Made by a program: the position numbers and the translations under genes | Source of the DNA: Paenibacillus sp. CC-CFT747 | Lineage (GTDB): Bacteria > Bacillota > Bacilli > Paenibacillales > NBRC-103111 | Direction of reading: 5' to 3' | DNA length: 64,000 nt | Assembly: GCA_030323305.1 (NCBI GenBank) | Contig: CP106741.1 | Span: 5,021,501-5,085,500, forward strand | Notes under the pieces: generated by a model | What the model was told of the DNA's origin: nothing | Databases searched by the model: none | What the model saw: only the letters and a program-made list of their open reading frames with translations | Shown: piece by piece, positions 16,635-26,320 of the stretch | How positions within the stretch are numbered: position 1 is the first letter of the stretch | Layout of the letters: every line of letters starts with the position of its first letter

Positions 16635-17419
16635 TTATATAAAGAGAGTGCTTCTCATTACGGTAACCGCTTGTCCGGCGATCCGGACCCGGTCGTTTCG
16701 AAGGGTTAGCTTCAACACGCCGCCCCGGCTGGATGCCTGATAGGCCGTCATTTCTGTTTTCTGTAACAGGCGGCCCCAATAGGGAGCAAGGCCGCAATGG
16801 GCGGAACCCGTAACAGGATCTTCGTTAACGCCAATGGCCGGAAAAAAACACCGCGAGATAAAATCATAGTCATCCGCACGGCTGGTCACGTTGACTCCCC
16901 TCGTTGGGATTCCCGCCAATAACGAAAAGTTAGGTTGAAGCGAACAAAGGACGTCAGCGGATTCGACCTCAATGAAATAATCGAAGCGATTTCTTCCGAC
17001 AAAGACAGGCTCCACTGCCAGCGCCTCTATCAATTCTTCAGGATAATCGGATCTCTCCACTTCTTCCGCCGGGAAATCCAGTTCTATCCAAGAACCCTTC
17101 CGGTCCGCTGTTAACCTTCCGCTTTTTGTATGAAATACCGCTTGCCGGTTTGGATCCATTGCCCCGGTTTCCCATAAAATGTGGGCACCCGCCAGCGTAG
17201 CATGGCCGCATAGCTCCACTTCCGCCAAGGGGTAAACCACCTAAGGCGGTATCCTTCCTGCTCCGGAACCAAGAAGGCCGTCTCCGATAAATTCATCTCT
17301 TGGGCGATCTTCTGCATTTGCTCATCAGGGAGCGGGTCTGTTGTGAGGCATACGGCGGCCGGGTTGCCTTGAAATGCTTGTTTGCTAAACGCATCCACCA
17401 CGTAAATGGTAAGACTCAT
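16635..17419 (-). CDS. PhzF-family isomerase/epimerase (one frameshift)
   Basis: About 261 residues after repair. QAFQGNPAAVCL near the N-terminus, the PhzF motif EVELCGHATLAGAHIL and the C-terminal NEDPVTGSAHCGLAPYW are diagnostic of the diaminopimelate epimerase-like fold of PhzF proteins. The catalytic Glu lies in the conserved NLSETAFL segment. The break near 17236 is at a C3 run; one more C gives WFTPLAEVELCGHA. ATG 17419 follows AAAGGGGG. Stand-alone members occur widely outside phenazine clusters and their substrates are unknown; no phenazine genes are nearby. Confidence 0.85.
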
Positions 17420-17452
17420 ATTGCTAACCCCCTTTCCTAAAAAGTGTTAAGG

Positions 17453-18358
17453 CTACTGCTGCTCAAGCCTCTTCATGAACTCATCGGCCGCGCTGTAGCC
17501 CTGCATTCGCAAATACCAGCTGTTCGCCGCCGCTTCCACCAGTCCCGCCACATCCCGTCCCGGCTGAAGCTGGATCTCGATATGAGGAACGGGGACATCC
17601 AGGTACTCGGTAAATTTGGGCTCCAGCTCCAGATCGTTGTTCAAAGCATGCTCCTGCCAATGCGTCAGTTCGATGTCCAGAACGATGCGTGTCTCGTCTT
17701 GGAAGGCGCGGCGGCCGTAGAGCCGGGAAACGTTGATCAGCCCGATGCTTCGCAGCGCCAGAAACTCTTTGTTGACTTCGTTATGGGTGCCCAGAATCGA
17801 TTCAGGGCTGATTTTCTTGAGAACGACCATGTCGTCAGCGACCAGCCGGTGGCCCCTCCGGATTAGCGTATGGGCTGTCTCGCTTTTGCCGACGCCTGAT
17901 TTGCCCCGCAGCAGAACCCCAATTCCCGATACGTTAACGCATACCCCGTGAATGGCTATCTCCGGTGCCAATACCTTCGTCATATAGATGTCAGCCATTT
18001 CGATAAATTTATAGGTCGGCTGCGGGGTGCGCAATAGAGGGATGCCCTCCTCCTCGCAGTATTTCGTAATGTACTTAAGGCCCTCCTGGCTTCGCGTTAC
18101 GACGAAGCACGGGGGACGGTATTTCACGACGTTGCCGATCCGGTCGTTGCGTTCCTCCTCCGTCAGCTTATGCAGGTAGGTAATTTCTTTGCGGCCGAGC
18201 ACCTGAACATGATCGTGAGAGAAGAAATCGAAATAGCCGGCGAACTCCAAGCCCGGTCGGTGGGCTTTCGGCTTGGAGATGGTACGGGTCGTATCTCCCT
18301 CTACCAGTATCTCCAGCGAAAACCGATCAATCAAATCCTGAACCTTCAATGGCTTCAT
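17453..18358 (-). CDS. hprK: HPr kinase/phosphorylase
   Basis: A complete 301-residue HprK. The P-loop is LRGKSGVGKSETAH, with the conserved IAIHGVCV just before it and HRLVADDMV after it. The C-terminal signature VPHIEIQLQPGRDVAGLVEAAA is specific to HprK. It phosphorylates and dephosphorylates Ser46 of HPr or Crh and so sets CcpA-dependent catabolite control. ATG follows AAAAGGGGGAG. In most Bacillales hprK sits with lgt and ppaX; here it is alone beside a phzF-like gene, so it may be a second copy. Confidence 0.88.
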   Translation of the reverse strand: MKPLKVQDLIDRFSLEILVEGDTTRTISKPKAHRPGLEFAGYFDFFSHDHVQVLGRKEITYLHKLTEEERNDRIGNVVKYRPPCFVVTRSQEGLKYITKYCEEEGIPLLRTPQPTYKFIEMADIYMTKVLAPEIAIHGVCVNVSGIGVLLRGKSGVGKSETAHTLIRRGHRLVADDMVVLKKISPESILGTHNEVNKEFLALRSIGLINVSRLYGRRAFQDETRIVLDIELTHWQEHALNNDLELEPKFTEYLDVPVPHIEIQLQPGRDVAGLVEAAANSWYLRMQGYSAADEFMKRLEQQ

Positions 18359-18526
18359 CCCTGCTCCCCCTTTTCTGCTTTAAAGGATATACGAGAACCG
18401 CGCCTCCAAGTTTTCATTTTTTTATTGAAGACGTTTATTGATCAGTCGTCCCTACTCGTCTCTTCCTATTATACCTAATCGGGTTCCGAGAAGCAGGAGT
18501 TCGTGCTGTCTGGATAAATGAAAAAA

Positions 18527-18563
18527 CACCTCCCCTTATCGGAACGTATCTAACAAGGGGGTG
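18527..18563 (-). terminator. Terminator of the membrane-protein pair
   Basis: Stem CACCTCCCCTT with AAGGGGGTG (one bulge), followed on the minus strand by TTTTTTCATTT. Confidence 0.7.
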
Positions 18564-18591
18564 CAGTTCATAAGATTATAGTTCAGGCTTT

Positions 18592-19052
18592 TCAAGACTT
18601 TACCTTGGCTACGCCTATGGCATAATGGCTAAACAAAATATTTTCCACCAGCTCGCCCTGAGACTCCTTGCAATCGACAATGACAATGATTTCGGAATGA
18701 ACCCCCTTGACTTTCTCCGGTTTTTTTTCATTATGTTTTCCGTAAAAAGGCGAATGAGGAAGCCCACCAGGAATCCGAGCCCCGCTCCAATAAGTCCCCA
18801 ATAAATGGGTCCCCATTTCCATATAAATCCCATGCTGGCCCCGATAACAGAGAAAGCCGTCGCCAATGCTGCCCCAATATCAATCAGAGAAGTGCCGTCG
18901 GAACGATGCAGGCTGTCGAACACTTTATGGGCCTCCGTACGATTATCCAGAGGAACGACAAAGATTTGCTCCTTGGGGATCCCATTTTTCTCCAATGTCC
19001 CAATAGCCATTTCCAGAAACGAGGTTTGCTCGAAGGTTGAAAAGAGTTGCAT
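18592..19052 (-). CDS. Uncharacterised protein with a glycine-rich membrane hairpin (one frameshift)
   Basis: About 153 residues after repair. A soluble N-terminal part (MQLFSTFEQTSFLEMAIG... IFVVPLDNR) is followed by small-residue-rich hydrophobic segments (IGAALATAFSVIGASMGF, LIGAGLGFLVGFLIRLF) and a soluble tail (VHSEIIVIVDCKESQGEL). The layout, a ferredoxin-like fragment on each side of a glycine-zipper-like hairpin, resembles general-stress proteins of the YflT/DUF1269 type, but I cannot assign it firmly. The break is at an A8 run near 18735. It begins 7 bases after the stop of the upstream membrane gene. Confidence 0.6.
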
Positions 19053-19059
19053 GAACCCT

Positions 19060-19842
19060 TCACCTCCCGCCTTTTTTTATTTGAAATGAAGAAGACTGAT
19101 AATTTTTTACTAAGTATGCCCGCTGATCTTTGATAAATAACTTATTGTTCTCCACTGTGTTAATGTAAGAGTCATAAACGGCAAAGCCATAAAGGGAGGG
19201 AAGAAATAATAACCATTCGGGGTTAATCAGCGATGTACTTTGCTTTATATCTCCTAAGAACAGAAGGGTGATGGCTTCAAGCCCGCGGGAATAGTAAAAA
19301 AAGACGACCGTCCAGATGATAATGAAGAAAGCCCCAACAATTCTATGAATGTAAAGCTGGCCTAACCCCGGCACAAAAAGAGACCATATGACGGATAAGA
19401 CCGGATTTCTTTTGTCCAAATAATTAATTTCCAAGGAGCTTATGCTGTAGGAATTGAATCGGTGGCCCTCCTGCTCGGCCAAAACATAAATTTTGTTCAA
19501 ATCCACTGTTGTCCGATAGCTGTCCCAGATCGCGAATAGAAAAACAGGTATATAAAGCAAGAGCCAGCGCGTATCTAACACATCTTTGGCTTTATCAATC
19601 TTGCCTTGAAAGGAATAGATCATGGCTAGGTTTACATTTGAATTTAGATTAATGACCACCTCCCAAATAAACAACACAAAGCCGCGGAGATATTTGGATA
19701 AAAGAAGATGGCCAAAGCCGGGAAAGGCGGCACTCCACCAGGCGATAATGTATGGATTTCTCAAATGAATTTGGGTGGTACCCAGAATGCTGACGTGAGC
19801 CATCAACCTTCGTGCCGTATTGTCATTCTTGTAATTGTCCAT
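19060..19842 (-). CDS. Multipass membrane protein of unknown function
   Basis: A 260-residue protein with two similar halves, each containing a paired hydrophobic unit (AWWSAAFPGFGHLLLSKYLRG and VIWSLFVPGLGQLYIHRIVG) followed by another membrane segment and a WDSYRTTVDLNK or YDSYINTVENNK stretch. PGFGHLLLSKY and PGLGQLYIHR are the motif of TM2-type or DUF5683-like membrane proteins, so this looks like an internal duplication. ATG follows GAGGTGACCC. The start of the next gene follows within 7 bases, implying an operon. Confidence 0.7.
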   Translation of the reverse strand: MDNYKNDNTARRLMAHVSILGTTQIHLRNPYIIAWWSAAFPGFGHLLLSKYLRGFVLFIWEVVINLNSNVNLAMIYSFQGKIDKAKDVLDTRWLLLYIPVFLFAIWDSYRTTVDLNKIYVLAEQEGHRFNSYSISSLEINYLDKRNPVLSVIWSLFVPGLGQLYIHRIVGAFFIIIWTVVFFYYSRGLEAITLLFLGDIKQSTSLINPEWLLFLPSLYGFAVYDSYINTVENNKLFIKDQRAYLVKNYQSSSFQIKKGGR

Positions 19843-20143
19843 GGGTCACCTCATCGGATTTCTGGAAAAACCAAAGATAAAATTTCCGCGATAAATAAAA
19901 CGTAAGCAGAAAAGTGAGCCAAGACCAGTACCAGTGCCAAGCAAGGACAGACACCGATTAGAAGAATTCTATCCGTTATCACAAGGCTTCACGACCCCGG
20001 TTGCTTCAGTTAAAATCCAGTATTTACTTAAAGGCCACTCTTTACTCCCGGATAATGGGATGGATTAATTAGGTGGTTCATGAAACATTCTCCTCAATCC
20101 GTCGTATGGACTGACATCAATTTTATTAGGCGAGGTGTTATTC
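19843..20143. other. Intergenic region without a recognised gene
   Basis: About 300 bases between the membrane gene and a small plus-strand frame. It should contain promoters for both directions; I see no repeat, RNA motif or longer frame. Confidence 0.4.
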
Positions 20144-20302
20144 ATGGCCATTAAAAGTCAGCCATTGACTACTTCCAGAGGAAAGCTGCAGTATAACGTT
20201 TTCTCTGCTAAAAATAGCGGACATTTCCCCCAGTTTTCTGAACCCCAACTTGTTATTAATGCCATAAAGGAATGCTTGGAGAGAATCAAGGGAACCAGAT
20301 AA
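20144..20302 (+). CDS. Possible small protein of 52 residues
   Basis: An ATG preceded by GCGAGGTG at seven bases opens a frame of 52 codons (MAIKSQPLTTSRGKLQYNVF... AIKECLERIKGTR). It ends just before a hairpin with T-rich flanks on both sides, so it has start, stop and terminator in the right order and converges on the GntR gene. The sequence is mixed polar with an amphipathic C-terminal helix and matches nothing I recognise. Confidence 0.45.
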   Translation: MAIKSQPLTTSRGKLQYNVFSAKNSGHFPQFSEPQLVINAIKECLERIKGTR

Positions 20303-20311
20303 AAACAAAAA

Positions 20312-20332
20312 AAGCCGCAGATTATGCGACTT
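20312..20332 (-). terminator. Terminator of the gntR gene (possibly bidirectional)
   Basis: Arms AAGCCGCA and TGCGACTT (one G-U pair in the minus-strand RNA) with a 5-base loop, followed on the minus strand by TTTTTTTGTTTTTATC. Confidence 0.7.
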
Positions 20333-20366
20333 TACTATGAACTCATCCGTCTGGCAGAAGCTGCGC

Positions 20367-21077
20367 TTAGGCATCATAGTTAACAACATAAGGATGCAGC
20401 TTCGTATTGTAATAACCTATGCTGTATTCGATGGCGTCTCCACTTTCCTCATAGGAGTACCGTGTTCTCTTTAATACGGGAAAGCCTTCCTCCAGCTGCA
20501 GCTGCTTCGCCACATGAAAAGGGGCGGCCGCTACGGTGAATTCGTCCCGAAACTTTCCGAGAGATATGTTCTGCTCCTCCAGCATTTCATACAGCGATTG
20601 GATATCCATCGCCGTCTCCAGTCCGTTTATCCGAGGCGCCAGATAGTGCGTGAAATGGATATAAGGCACGTCGTTCAAGCGGTATAAGCGTTCAATGCGG
20701 ATACAGCGCTCCCCGAACAAAAGGGAGCATTCCGTTTCCGCCTGGTTGACTATGGCTTTGGCCTGCACCCATTCCTTCTGCAGCTGATGGCCTTCCTCGA
20801 CCAGCAGCTCCGTGAATCGTTTCCACTTGGAGAGCTTGGAGGCCGACGTGTTCCGGATAACCTTCGTTCCCTTGCCGCTGCCCGGCTCGACATAGCCTTC
20901 CTGGGCAAGCTCCTTGATGGCGTTGCGGACCGTAATTTTGCTGACGCCGAATTCTTTCTCCAGCTGCGGCTCCGACGGAATGTTAGACCCGATCGGGTAC
21001 GCGCCGTGCAGGATCCGGTCTTTGATAATCTTATAGATCTGTCTGTATAGAGGACGGTTGGTTCTGGATAGACTCAT
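20367..21077 (-). CDS. GntR-family regulator with UTRA domain (HutC subfamily)
   Basis: A 236-residue protein. The N-terminal winged helix reads LYRQIYKIIKDRILHGAYPI, then IPSEPQLEKEFGVSKITVRN and ELAQEGYVEPGSGKGT. The UTRA effector domain follows (IRIERLYRLNDVPYIHFTHY, FPVLKRTRYSYEESGDAIEY). It ends the minus-strand gene set amidohydrolase, ammonia lyase, aldolase, sugar kinase, gntR, and probably represses it by sensing a phosphorylated sugar acid or amino sugar. Palindromic TTATAACGTTATAA in front of the first gene of that set is its likely target. Confidence 0.9.
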   Translation of the reverse strand: MSLSRTNRPLYRQIYKIIKDRILHGAYPIGSNIPSEPQLEKEFGVSKITVRNAIKELAQEGYVEPGSGKGTKVIRNTSASKLSKWKRFTELLVEEGHQLQKEWVQAKAIVNQAETECSLLFGERCIRIERLYRLNDVPYIHFTHYLAPRINGLETAMDIQSLYEMLEEQNISLGKFRDEFTVAAAPFHVAKQLQLEEGFPVLKRTRYSYEESGDAIEYSIGYYNTKLHPYVVNYDA

Positions 21078-21085
21078 GGAGCTCC

Positions 21086-22107
21086 CTACCTTTGCACGTC
21101 ACTTACCGACTCGGTCATGGCACGGCGGATGTCGCTGACTGACGACATGGGCGTATCACCGGCTGTCGTATGCGCCAGCATGCTCGAAGCCGCCGCGAAA
21201 CCGACCGTTTCCTCAGGGGAGAACCCGGCCAGCTCCCCGTGCACAATGCCGGCTGTATAGGCATCACCCGCGCCGATCCGGTCATAGACGGAGAAGGTGA
21301 GCGTGGAAGAGAAGGTGAACGTCTGATTCTTATAGAGATACCCCCGCAAGGAATGCGAGTTATCCCCGTTGATCGAACGGTGCGTACCGGCGATGACCCG
21401 AATGCCGTAACGGTTCGCCACGGCCGGAATGAGCTCGGCGAGCTGCTGATGACGCTCCTGCTGCACCGTGCTCATTCCGAGCGTATGGATGGCATCTTTC
21501 TCGTTCATGATGACGATATCCGCAAGCTCGAGCATTTCCTCGTAATGCGGCTTGGCTTTCTCGTAGCCGCCTTCGCCCCAGAGAGAGGGCGGTAATTGCA
21601 ATCGAAGACCACGTGGCCTCCTTTGGCTCTGACCGCTTGGGCCAATCGTTTCATATGCTGCCGCACCGTATCATTCATGGCCAGCGTAATGCCGCAAAAA
21701 TGAATCAGGTCGATCTGCCCGGCGATGCTTTCATAATCATACGTTCCTTCCGGAGCCGTATTGAAGCTGCTGTCCAACCGGTTCGTATACGTCACACGGC
21801 TCGGCCGGACGCCGAAGCCGTTCTCCAGGAAATACATGCCGACGTATTGGCCCCCGCGAACGATAAAATCCGGGGCGATGCCAAGCTGGTTGAGATAAGC
21901 TGCCGCGGCGTCTCCCACCGCATTTTCGGGCAGCCGGGTCACGAGGACGCCGTCATACCCAAACCGGGCTAACGCCGAAGCGACATTCACGCCCGTACCG
22001 GAGAAGGAAAAGCTTAATGTGCTCGACTGGGACAGCAGGTTATAGCCGGGCACCTGAAGGCGCATCATCACCTCACCGAAGGCTGCCAGCTTCTTAGTCA
22101 CGGTCAT
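21086..22107 (-). CDS. PfkB-family sugar kinase, 2-keto-3-deoxygluconate kinase type (one frameshift)
   Basis: About 341 residues after repair. The N-terminus KLAAFGEVMMRLQVPGY and FSGTGVNVASALARFG are typical of KDG kinases. The C-terminus has VYDRIGAGDAYTAGIVHG, the PfkB signature with the catalytic Asp. The break is near 21587; one more C in the C3 run restores FDCNYRPSLWGEGGYEKAK. Expected reaction: phosphorylation of 2-keto-3-deoxygluconate to KDPG, the substrate of the aldolase encoded just upstream. The start overlaps the aldolase stop by 14 bases. Confidence 0.85.
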
Positions 22108-22849
22108 CCACCAATTTCTTCACGATCGCGAGCAAATCGCGGACATCCTGTACGTTCGTTGCTCCCGTCTCCTTACTGATGATGGAGGAATAGACGTGAG
22201 GGATGATTTGCGGTACTCCCGCTTCCAGCGCAATGCGTAAAATGGCCTCAAAGTTGTCTTTGTCAATGCCTCCGGTCGGCTCAAGCGCAAAACCCTCTTC
22301 CGCGCAAGCCTGAGCCACGGCCCGAAGCTCATCTTCGCGGCTCAATCCGTTCATCGGGAAATATTTCAGCGCATTGCCGCCCATGTCACGGACGAGCGCA
22401 ATCGCCGCTTTGACCGGCACGATCGCCTGCTCTTCCCCTGCCGCGCTGACCGGACCCGTCGAGATGTTGACGTAACCGGCTCGGCCCGTCGGCGAAACCA
22501 GGCTGTTGATCCATCCGGCTTCCCCGTTCAGATTGGCACGTGTCGCACCGACAGCAGGAAACACTTGATTGATATGGCTGCCGGCATACGACTTGGCGAT
22601 TTCGGCTACAACGGCTGCCTGCCGGTTATCCCCGGCCCCCAAGCCGATCGATACGGCATCCTCAATCTCTTTGCCGTATTCTTTCATAGCCGATACGGCT
22701 TCCTCCACCGTCGGGTAATTCTTCGACAGAACGCCCACGAGCACATACCCTTCCGCCGCCTCGAACACGGCCTTGGCGTTCTCGATGCTGTTCGCCAGCA
22801 CGTTTAAGGAAACCCGGTCTTTGTAGAATCGTTTGGATAGGTTAGCCAT
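22094..22849 (-). CDS. dgaF: KDPG-type aldolase of the DgaF family
   Basis: A 251-residue TIM-barrel protein with FYKDRVSLNVLANSIENAK, GLGAGDNRQ, HINQVFPAVGATRANL and a C-terminal ALEPTGGIDKDNFEAIL. This family is the 2-dehydro-3-deoxy-phosphogluconate aldolase of the dga operon, cleaving KDPG to pyruvate and glyceraldehyde 3-phosphate. It follows a DgaE-type ammonia lyase by one base and precedes a KDG-type kinase, so the three form one pathway. Confidence 0.85.
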   Translation of the reverse strand: MANLSKRFYKDRVSLNVLANSIENAKAVFEAAEGYVLVGVLSKNYPTVEEAVSAMKEYGKEIEDAVSIGLGAGDNRQAAVVAEIAKSYAGSHINQVFPAVGATRANLNGEAGWINSLVSPTGRAGYVNISTGPVSAAGEEQAIVPVKAAIALVRDMGGNALKYFPMNGLSREDELRAVAQACAEEGFALEPTGGIDKDNFEAILRIALEAGVPQIIPHVYSSIISKETGATNVQDVRDLLAIVKKLVDDRD

Positions 22850-22850
22850 C

Positions 22851-23954
22851 TTATTTGCCTCCTGTGAATTCCCGAAGTTTGGATGCGATCACCAGAATGT
22901 CATCGCCCATGAGCGGGCGGGGATCGATGTCGAAATACCCTTGTTTCACGCCATAATCACGCGTATAGATGGCGATGTCTCCGTTCTGCAGCTTCTGGAC
23001 GACCTCTTTGGCGGTCGTTCCCGACTCTTCCGGATCGATCTGGATCCGCGCGCGGTAGATGGCCCGTCCCGCTTCATCCTGCACGACCGACACCTTGACG
23101 CCCTTGATGTCGTTCAGCGGCAGGAGGGCCTGCAGGCTTGCTTTTTCCTGCTCGCTCTTGTCTTTCTTCTCCATGTATTCATCCAGCGCCTGAAGCAGCC
23201 CGAAGGTCGTTTCTTTGCCCACCTTCATGCTGCGTCCAATGCCGTGCAGCTGGGCTTTGAGCCATTCGATATACATCTGCTTGCCGGCTACAATTCCTGA
23301 AGTCGGCCCCTCAATGGCCTTGGAACCGCTGTAGATGGCCAAATCGGAAACCAGCACATACTTGCGGATATCTTCCTCGGCCGCCGCATCGACGATAAGC
23401 GGAATGCGGTTCCGCTTGGCGACCTCCCAAGCCTCTTCAACCGTGATCATATTCTTTTGCACGCAGTGATGGGATTTTACATACAGAATGGCCGCCGTAT
23501 TCTCTCCGATTGCCGATTCGATGTGCTCCGCCTTGCCTTCGTTCGCATATCCGACCTCGACGAGCCGGCCTCCGCCTAAATAAATCATGGTTTCGACGGG
23601 GGCACCGTACTGGACATTGTGACCCTTCAGCATGATGATTTCATTTCTCGCGATGCTCTCCTGATGGAGTCGGTCGCTCTTCCGGCGATCGCCTTGCGTC
23701 ACGACCGCTGCTACGGAGAGTGCAATGCCGCTAGACGCCGAATTGACGACAACCGCGGCCTCCGAGCCGATCGTGCGGGCTATATATTCACCCGCTTTGT
23801 CGACCAGATCGGCGATCTCCACGTAGCTCTGCCCGCCCTGCTTCATGGCTTCCATAACGGTGTCCGTCGGGGCCGATACGCCCAATATGCTCATTCTTCC
23901 GCTGGCGTTGATTACACGCTTCAAGCCGTATTTAGCATTCAATGAATTCGCCAT
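22851..23954 (-). CDS. dgaE: DgaE-family PLP-dependent ammonia lyase (D-glucosaminate-6-phosphate type)
   Basis: A complete 367-residue SelA-like fold type I PLP enzyme. Landmarks are NASGRMSILGVSAPTDTV, VVNSASSGIALSVAAVV and LAIYSGSKAIEGPTSGI, with the PLP lysine in GSKAIEGP. In Salmonella DgaE removes ammonia from D-glucosaminate-6-phosphate to give KDPG. Here it is followed by a DgaF-like aldolase and preceded by an amidohydrolase whose frame it overlaps by about 22 bases. ATG follows AAAAGGAGC. The exact substrate may differ from glucosaminate. Confidence 0.85.
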   Translation of the reverse strand: MANSLNAKYGLKRVINASGRMSILGVSAPTDTVMEAMKQGGQSYVEIADLVDKAGEYIARTIGSEAAVVVNSASSGIALSVAAVVTQGDRRKSDRLHQESIARNEIIMLKGHNVQYGAPVETMIYLGGGRLVEVGYANEGKAEHIESAIGENTAAILYVKSHHCVQKNMITVEEAWEVAKRNRIPLIVDAAAEEDIRKYVLVSDLAIYSGSKAIEGPTSGIVAGKQMYIEWLKAQLHGIGRSMKVGKETTFGLLQALDEYMEKKDKSEQEKASLQALLPLNDIKGVKVSVVQDEAGRAIYRARIQIDPEESGTTAKEVVQKLQNGDIAIYTRDYGVKQGYFDIDPRPLMGDDILVIASKLREFTGGK

Positions 23955-25031
23955 GGATCAATGCTCCTTTTGCTTCCAAAGTTAGACCGGCCGTGCGCTT
24001 CTCCCCTTCGGAATCCGTCAGCTCCACCGGTTTGTTCTCTACCGTGAATAAGGTTAACCGTGCGGGGTCTCCCGGTTGAATTCGGCCAAGCTCCGGCTTG
24101 CCGAGCCAATCAGCCGCCTTCGTCGTGACCGAGGCTATGACTTCCTCCAGCGGATAGCCCAACGAGAGGAATTTCGTGAGCACGTGGGACATGCTGAACA
24201 CGGGGCCGTTCATGCGATTGCCTCGGTAGATGTCCGTGCTGATCGTGCCGAGGGGGATGCCGTTCCGCTTGGCGGCCTCGGCAACCTTAAACGAGAAGCT
24301 GGCGGTGCCATGGCCAACGTCGAGGTGCACCCTCTCTCCACCGCATCCCTCAGCACCTTAAGAGGCTGACCGTCCGGGCCGAAGAGGTTGTTCTTCTTGC
24401 CGTTCAGATAATGGGTGACAATGTCTCTCTTCGCCAAAAGCGGCATAATCTCCTGAATGTCCGGCGGTCCGGAGCCGATATGCACCATCAGCGGCAGAGA
24501 CAGCTGCTCCGAGAGAGCACGGGCCATAACCAGCGGCTGAAGCCCGCTTTCCTTGACGACGCTGCGGCTGATCCGGGCCTTCAGACCGACTATGCTGTCC
24601 TTATACCGGTGTACGGCATCGGCCGCTTTCTCCCGATCGATCCACTCCAGATGGGACAATTCGTCGATTCTTTGCAGCCCGATCCGGGAAATATTCAGGA
24701 AAGCATACAGATTGGTTTTGGCCCTTTCCCCGCTCGCCACCAGATCCCCAATCCGGTCCGCGCCGCAGCTTCCGGCATCCACGATAGTCGTGACCCCTTG
24801 CTTGACACCAATCTCATCAATTTCATCCCCATACGGATCGAATTCAGGAAAAGCATGGACATGAAGGTCAATCCATCCGCTCGACACATAGACACCGGAG
24901 AAGTCCATCACCCGGTCGCCCGATCCGCTGCCCGCTTCCGTCACTTCCCGGATCCTGCCGTCCGCTATGACGATATCGACGGTTTCCCCGCTAACCCGCT
25001 TTACTCCGCGTAGTACCAATCGCTCGCTCAT
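23932..25031 (-). CDS. Amidohydrolase/deacetylase-family metal-dependent hydrolase (one frameshift)
   Basis: About 366 residues after repair, amidohydrolase superfamily. SSGWIDLHVHAFPEFDPYG gives the HxH metal ligands, VGLKARIS the bridging lysine, MVHIGSGPP and VTHYLNGK the later histidines, and GTISTDIYRG the catalytic aspartate. The break near 24325 is at a G3 run; one more G gives ERGVHLDVGHG. Such proteins stand next to dgaE-like genes in many genomes and probably deacylate the amino-sugar acid before ammonia elimination. The ATG follows CGAAGGAGAAC. Confidence 0.85.
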
Positions 25032-25056
25032 GATGTTCTCCTTCGGTGAAAATAAG

Positions 25057-25070
25057 TTATAACGTTATAA
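25057..25070. promoter_or_regulatory. Candidate GntR operator
   Basis: TTATAACGTTATAA is a perfect 14-base palindrome 26 bases upstream of the amidohydrolase start. A 12-base part of it on the minus strand (CATTATAACGTT, 25061-25072) recurs at 33082-33093 upstream of the solute-binding-protein gene. The GntR gene of this cluster is the obvious candidate regulator. Confidence 0.5.
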
Positions 25071-25224
25071 TGTTATTTTACCACCTGTCATGGCCCGAGT
25101 ATATATGCTTCCCGCTATAAAAATTACGATATTTTCATAGCTTCCTGGGATATTAGCGTTACTTTCAATGGATTAGAATGATAGAAGAGCTTTAGATTAT
25201 CCGCATACAACGGGAGGAACAGAC

Positions 25225-26240
25225 ATGCACATCGAAAGACATCCCGCCAACCCCATCGTGGTGCCGGGCAAATACGACTGGCGGAAAGTGACCGTGTTTA
25301 ACCCGGCGGTCATTATCGACAACGGCAAATTCTATATGATCGAGCGGACAGCCGAATCGCTGACCCCATGCAAAAACTTCTTGGGCTTGCTCGAAAGCGA
25401 AGACGGCGTTCATTTCCGCCATGTGGTGGAGGAGCCTGTCGTAACCCCGGATATGCTTGGTTTTCCGTACGGGAGCGTTCAGGATCCGCGTATCGTCAAG
25501 ATCGACGACACGTTCTATCTCAATTACGCCCTGCGCCCCTGCGCCATGAGCTACTACCCCACCGGTGCCGGAATTCCCGAGCGCTCCATTCCGACGTACC
25601 CTGACGGATGGGGAGAGCAGCCGGAGCATTGGCTGACACGCTCGGGCATCATGACCTCCAAGGACTTGATTCATTGGGAGTATCTGACCGATACGACCCC
25701 GCTTGATATCAACGACCGCGATAACATCCTGTTCCCCGAGAAAATCGGCGGGAAATATGTACTGCTTCGCCGGCCGGAGGAATATGTGGGAGAGAAGTAC
25801 GGCACGGAAAAGGCCGCCATGTGGATTACCTATTCGGACGATTTGATTAACTGGGAAGAACCGAAGCTGCTAGCCAAGGCGGAAAACATGGACTGGGAAT
25901 TCAAAAAATCGGCGGGTCCACTCCTCCGGTCAAGACGGACAAAGGCTGGCTCGTCCTGTATCATGGGGTCGACGAAAACACCGTCTACCGTGTCGGAGCG
26001 ATGCTTCTCGATTTGGAGAATCCGGAAATCATTATTGCCCGGACCCGTAACTTTATTATGGAGCCCGAAACGTACTACGAGAAATTCGGCTTCCAGATCC
26101 CGAACGTCGTATTTCCGACCGGCAATGTGGTGAAGGACGGCCTGCTCTATATTTACTACGGAGTCACCGATACGGCGATTGCGCTTGCCACCGTGCCGCT
26201 GGATGAGCTGGTGGAACATGTGCTGAACGAAAACAGCTGA
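25225..26240 (+). CDS. GH130-family glycoside phosphorylase/hydrolase (one frameshift)
   Basis: About 339 residues after repair, a five-bladed propeller protein of the DUF377/GH130 type. Landmarks: RHPANPIVVPG, VTVFNPAVIIDNGKFYMIER, SVQDPRIVKIDDTFYLNY (with the catalytic Asp), HRPE-like LLRRPE, GWLVLYHGVDE and VVFPTGNVVKDGLLYIYYG. Members phosphorolyse or hydrolyse beta-mannosidic and related linkages. The break near 25917 is at a G3 run; one more G restores the ...TPPVKTDKGWL stretch. The gene is divergent from the amidohydrolase and shares its promoter region. Confidence 0.85.
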
Positions 26241-26278
26241 GATAGGGAACCAACTGATCCTCTTGTCCATAATTATAA

Positions 26279-26314
26279 AACGGCCCCCGGCCTCAACTCG
26301 GTCCGGGAGCCGTT
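26279..26314. terminator. Bidirectional terminator between GH130 and the response regulator
   Basis: A 12-base stem (AACGGCCCCCGG with CCGGGAGCCGTT, one mismatch) is followed by TTTATTTT on the plus strand and TTTATAATT on the minus strand. It lies between two convergent stops. Confidence 0.85.
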
Positions 26315-26320
26315 TTTATT

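Noticed and set aside
16635..17419. PhzF considered as a sign of a phenazine cluster
   Set aside because: No other phz genes are present; lone PhzF-like proteins are common in Bacillales.
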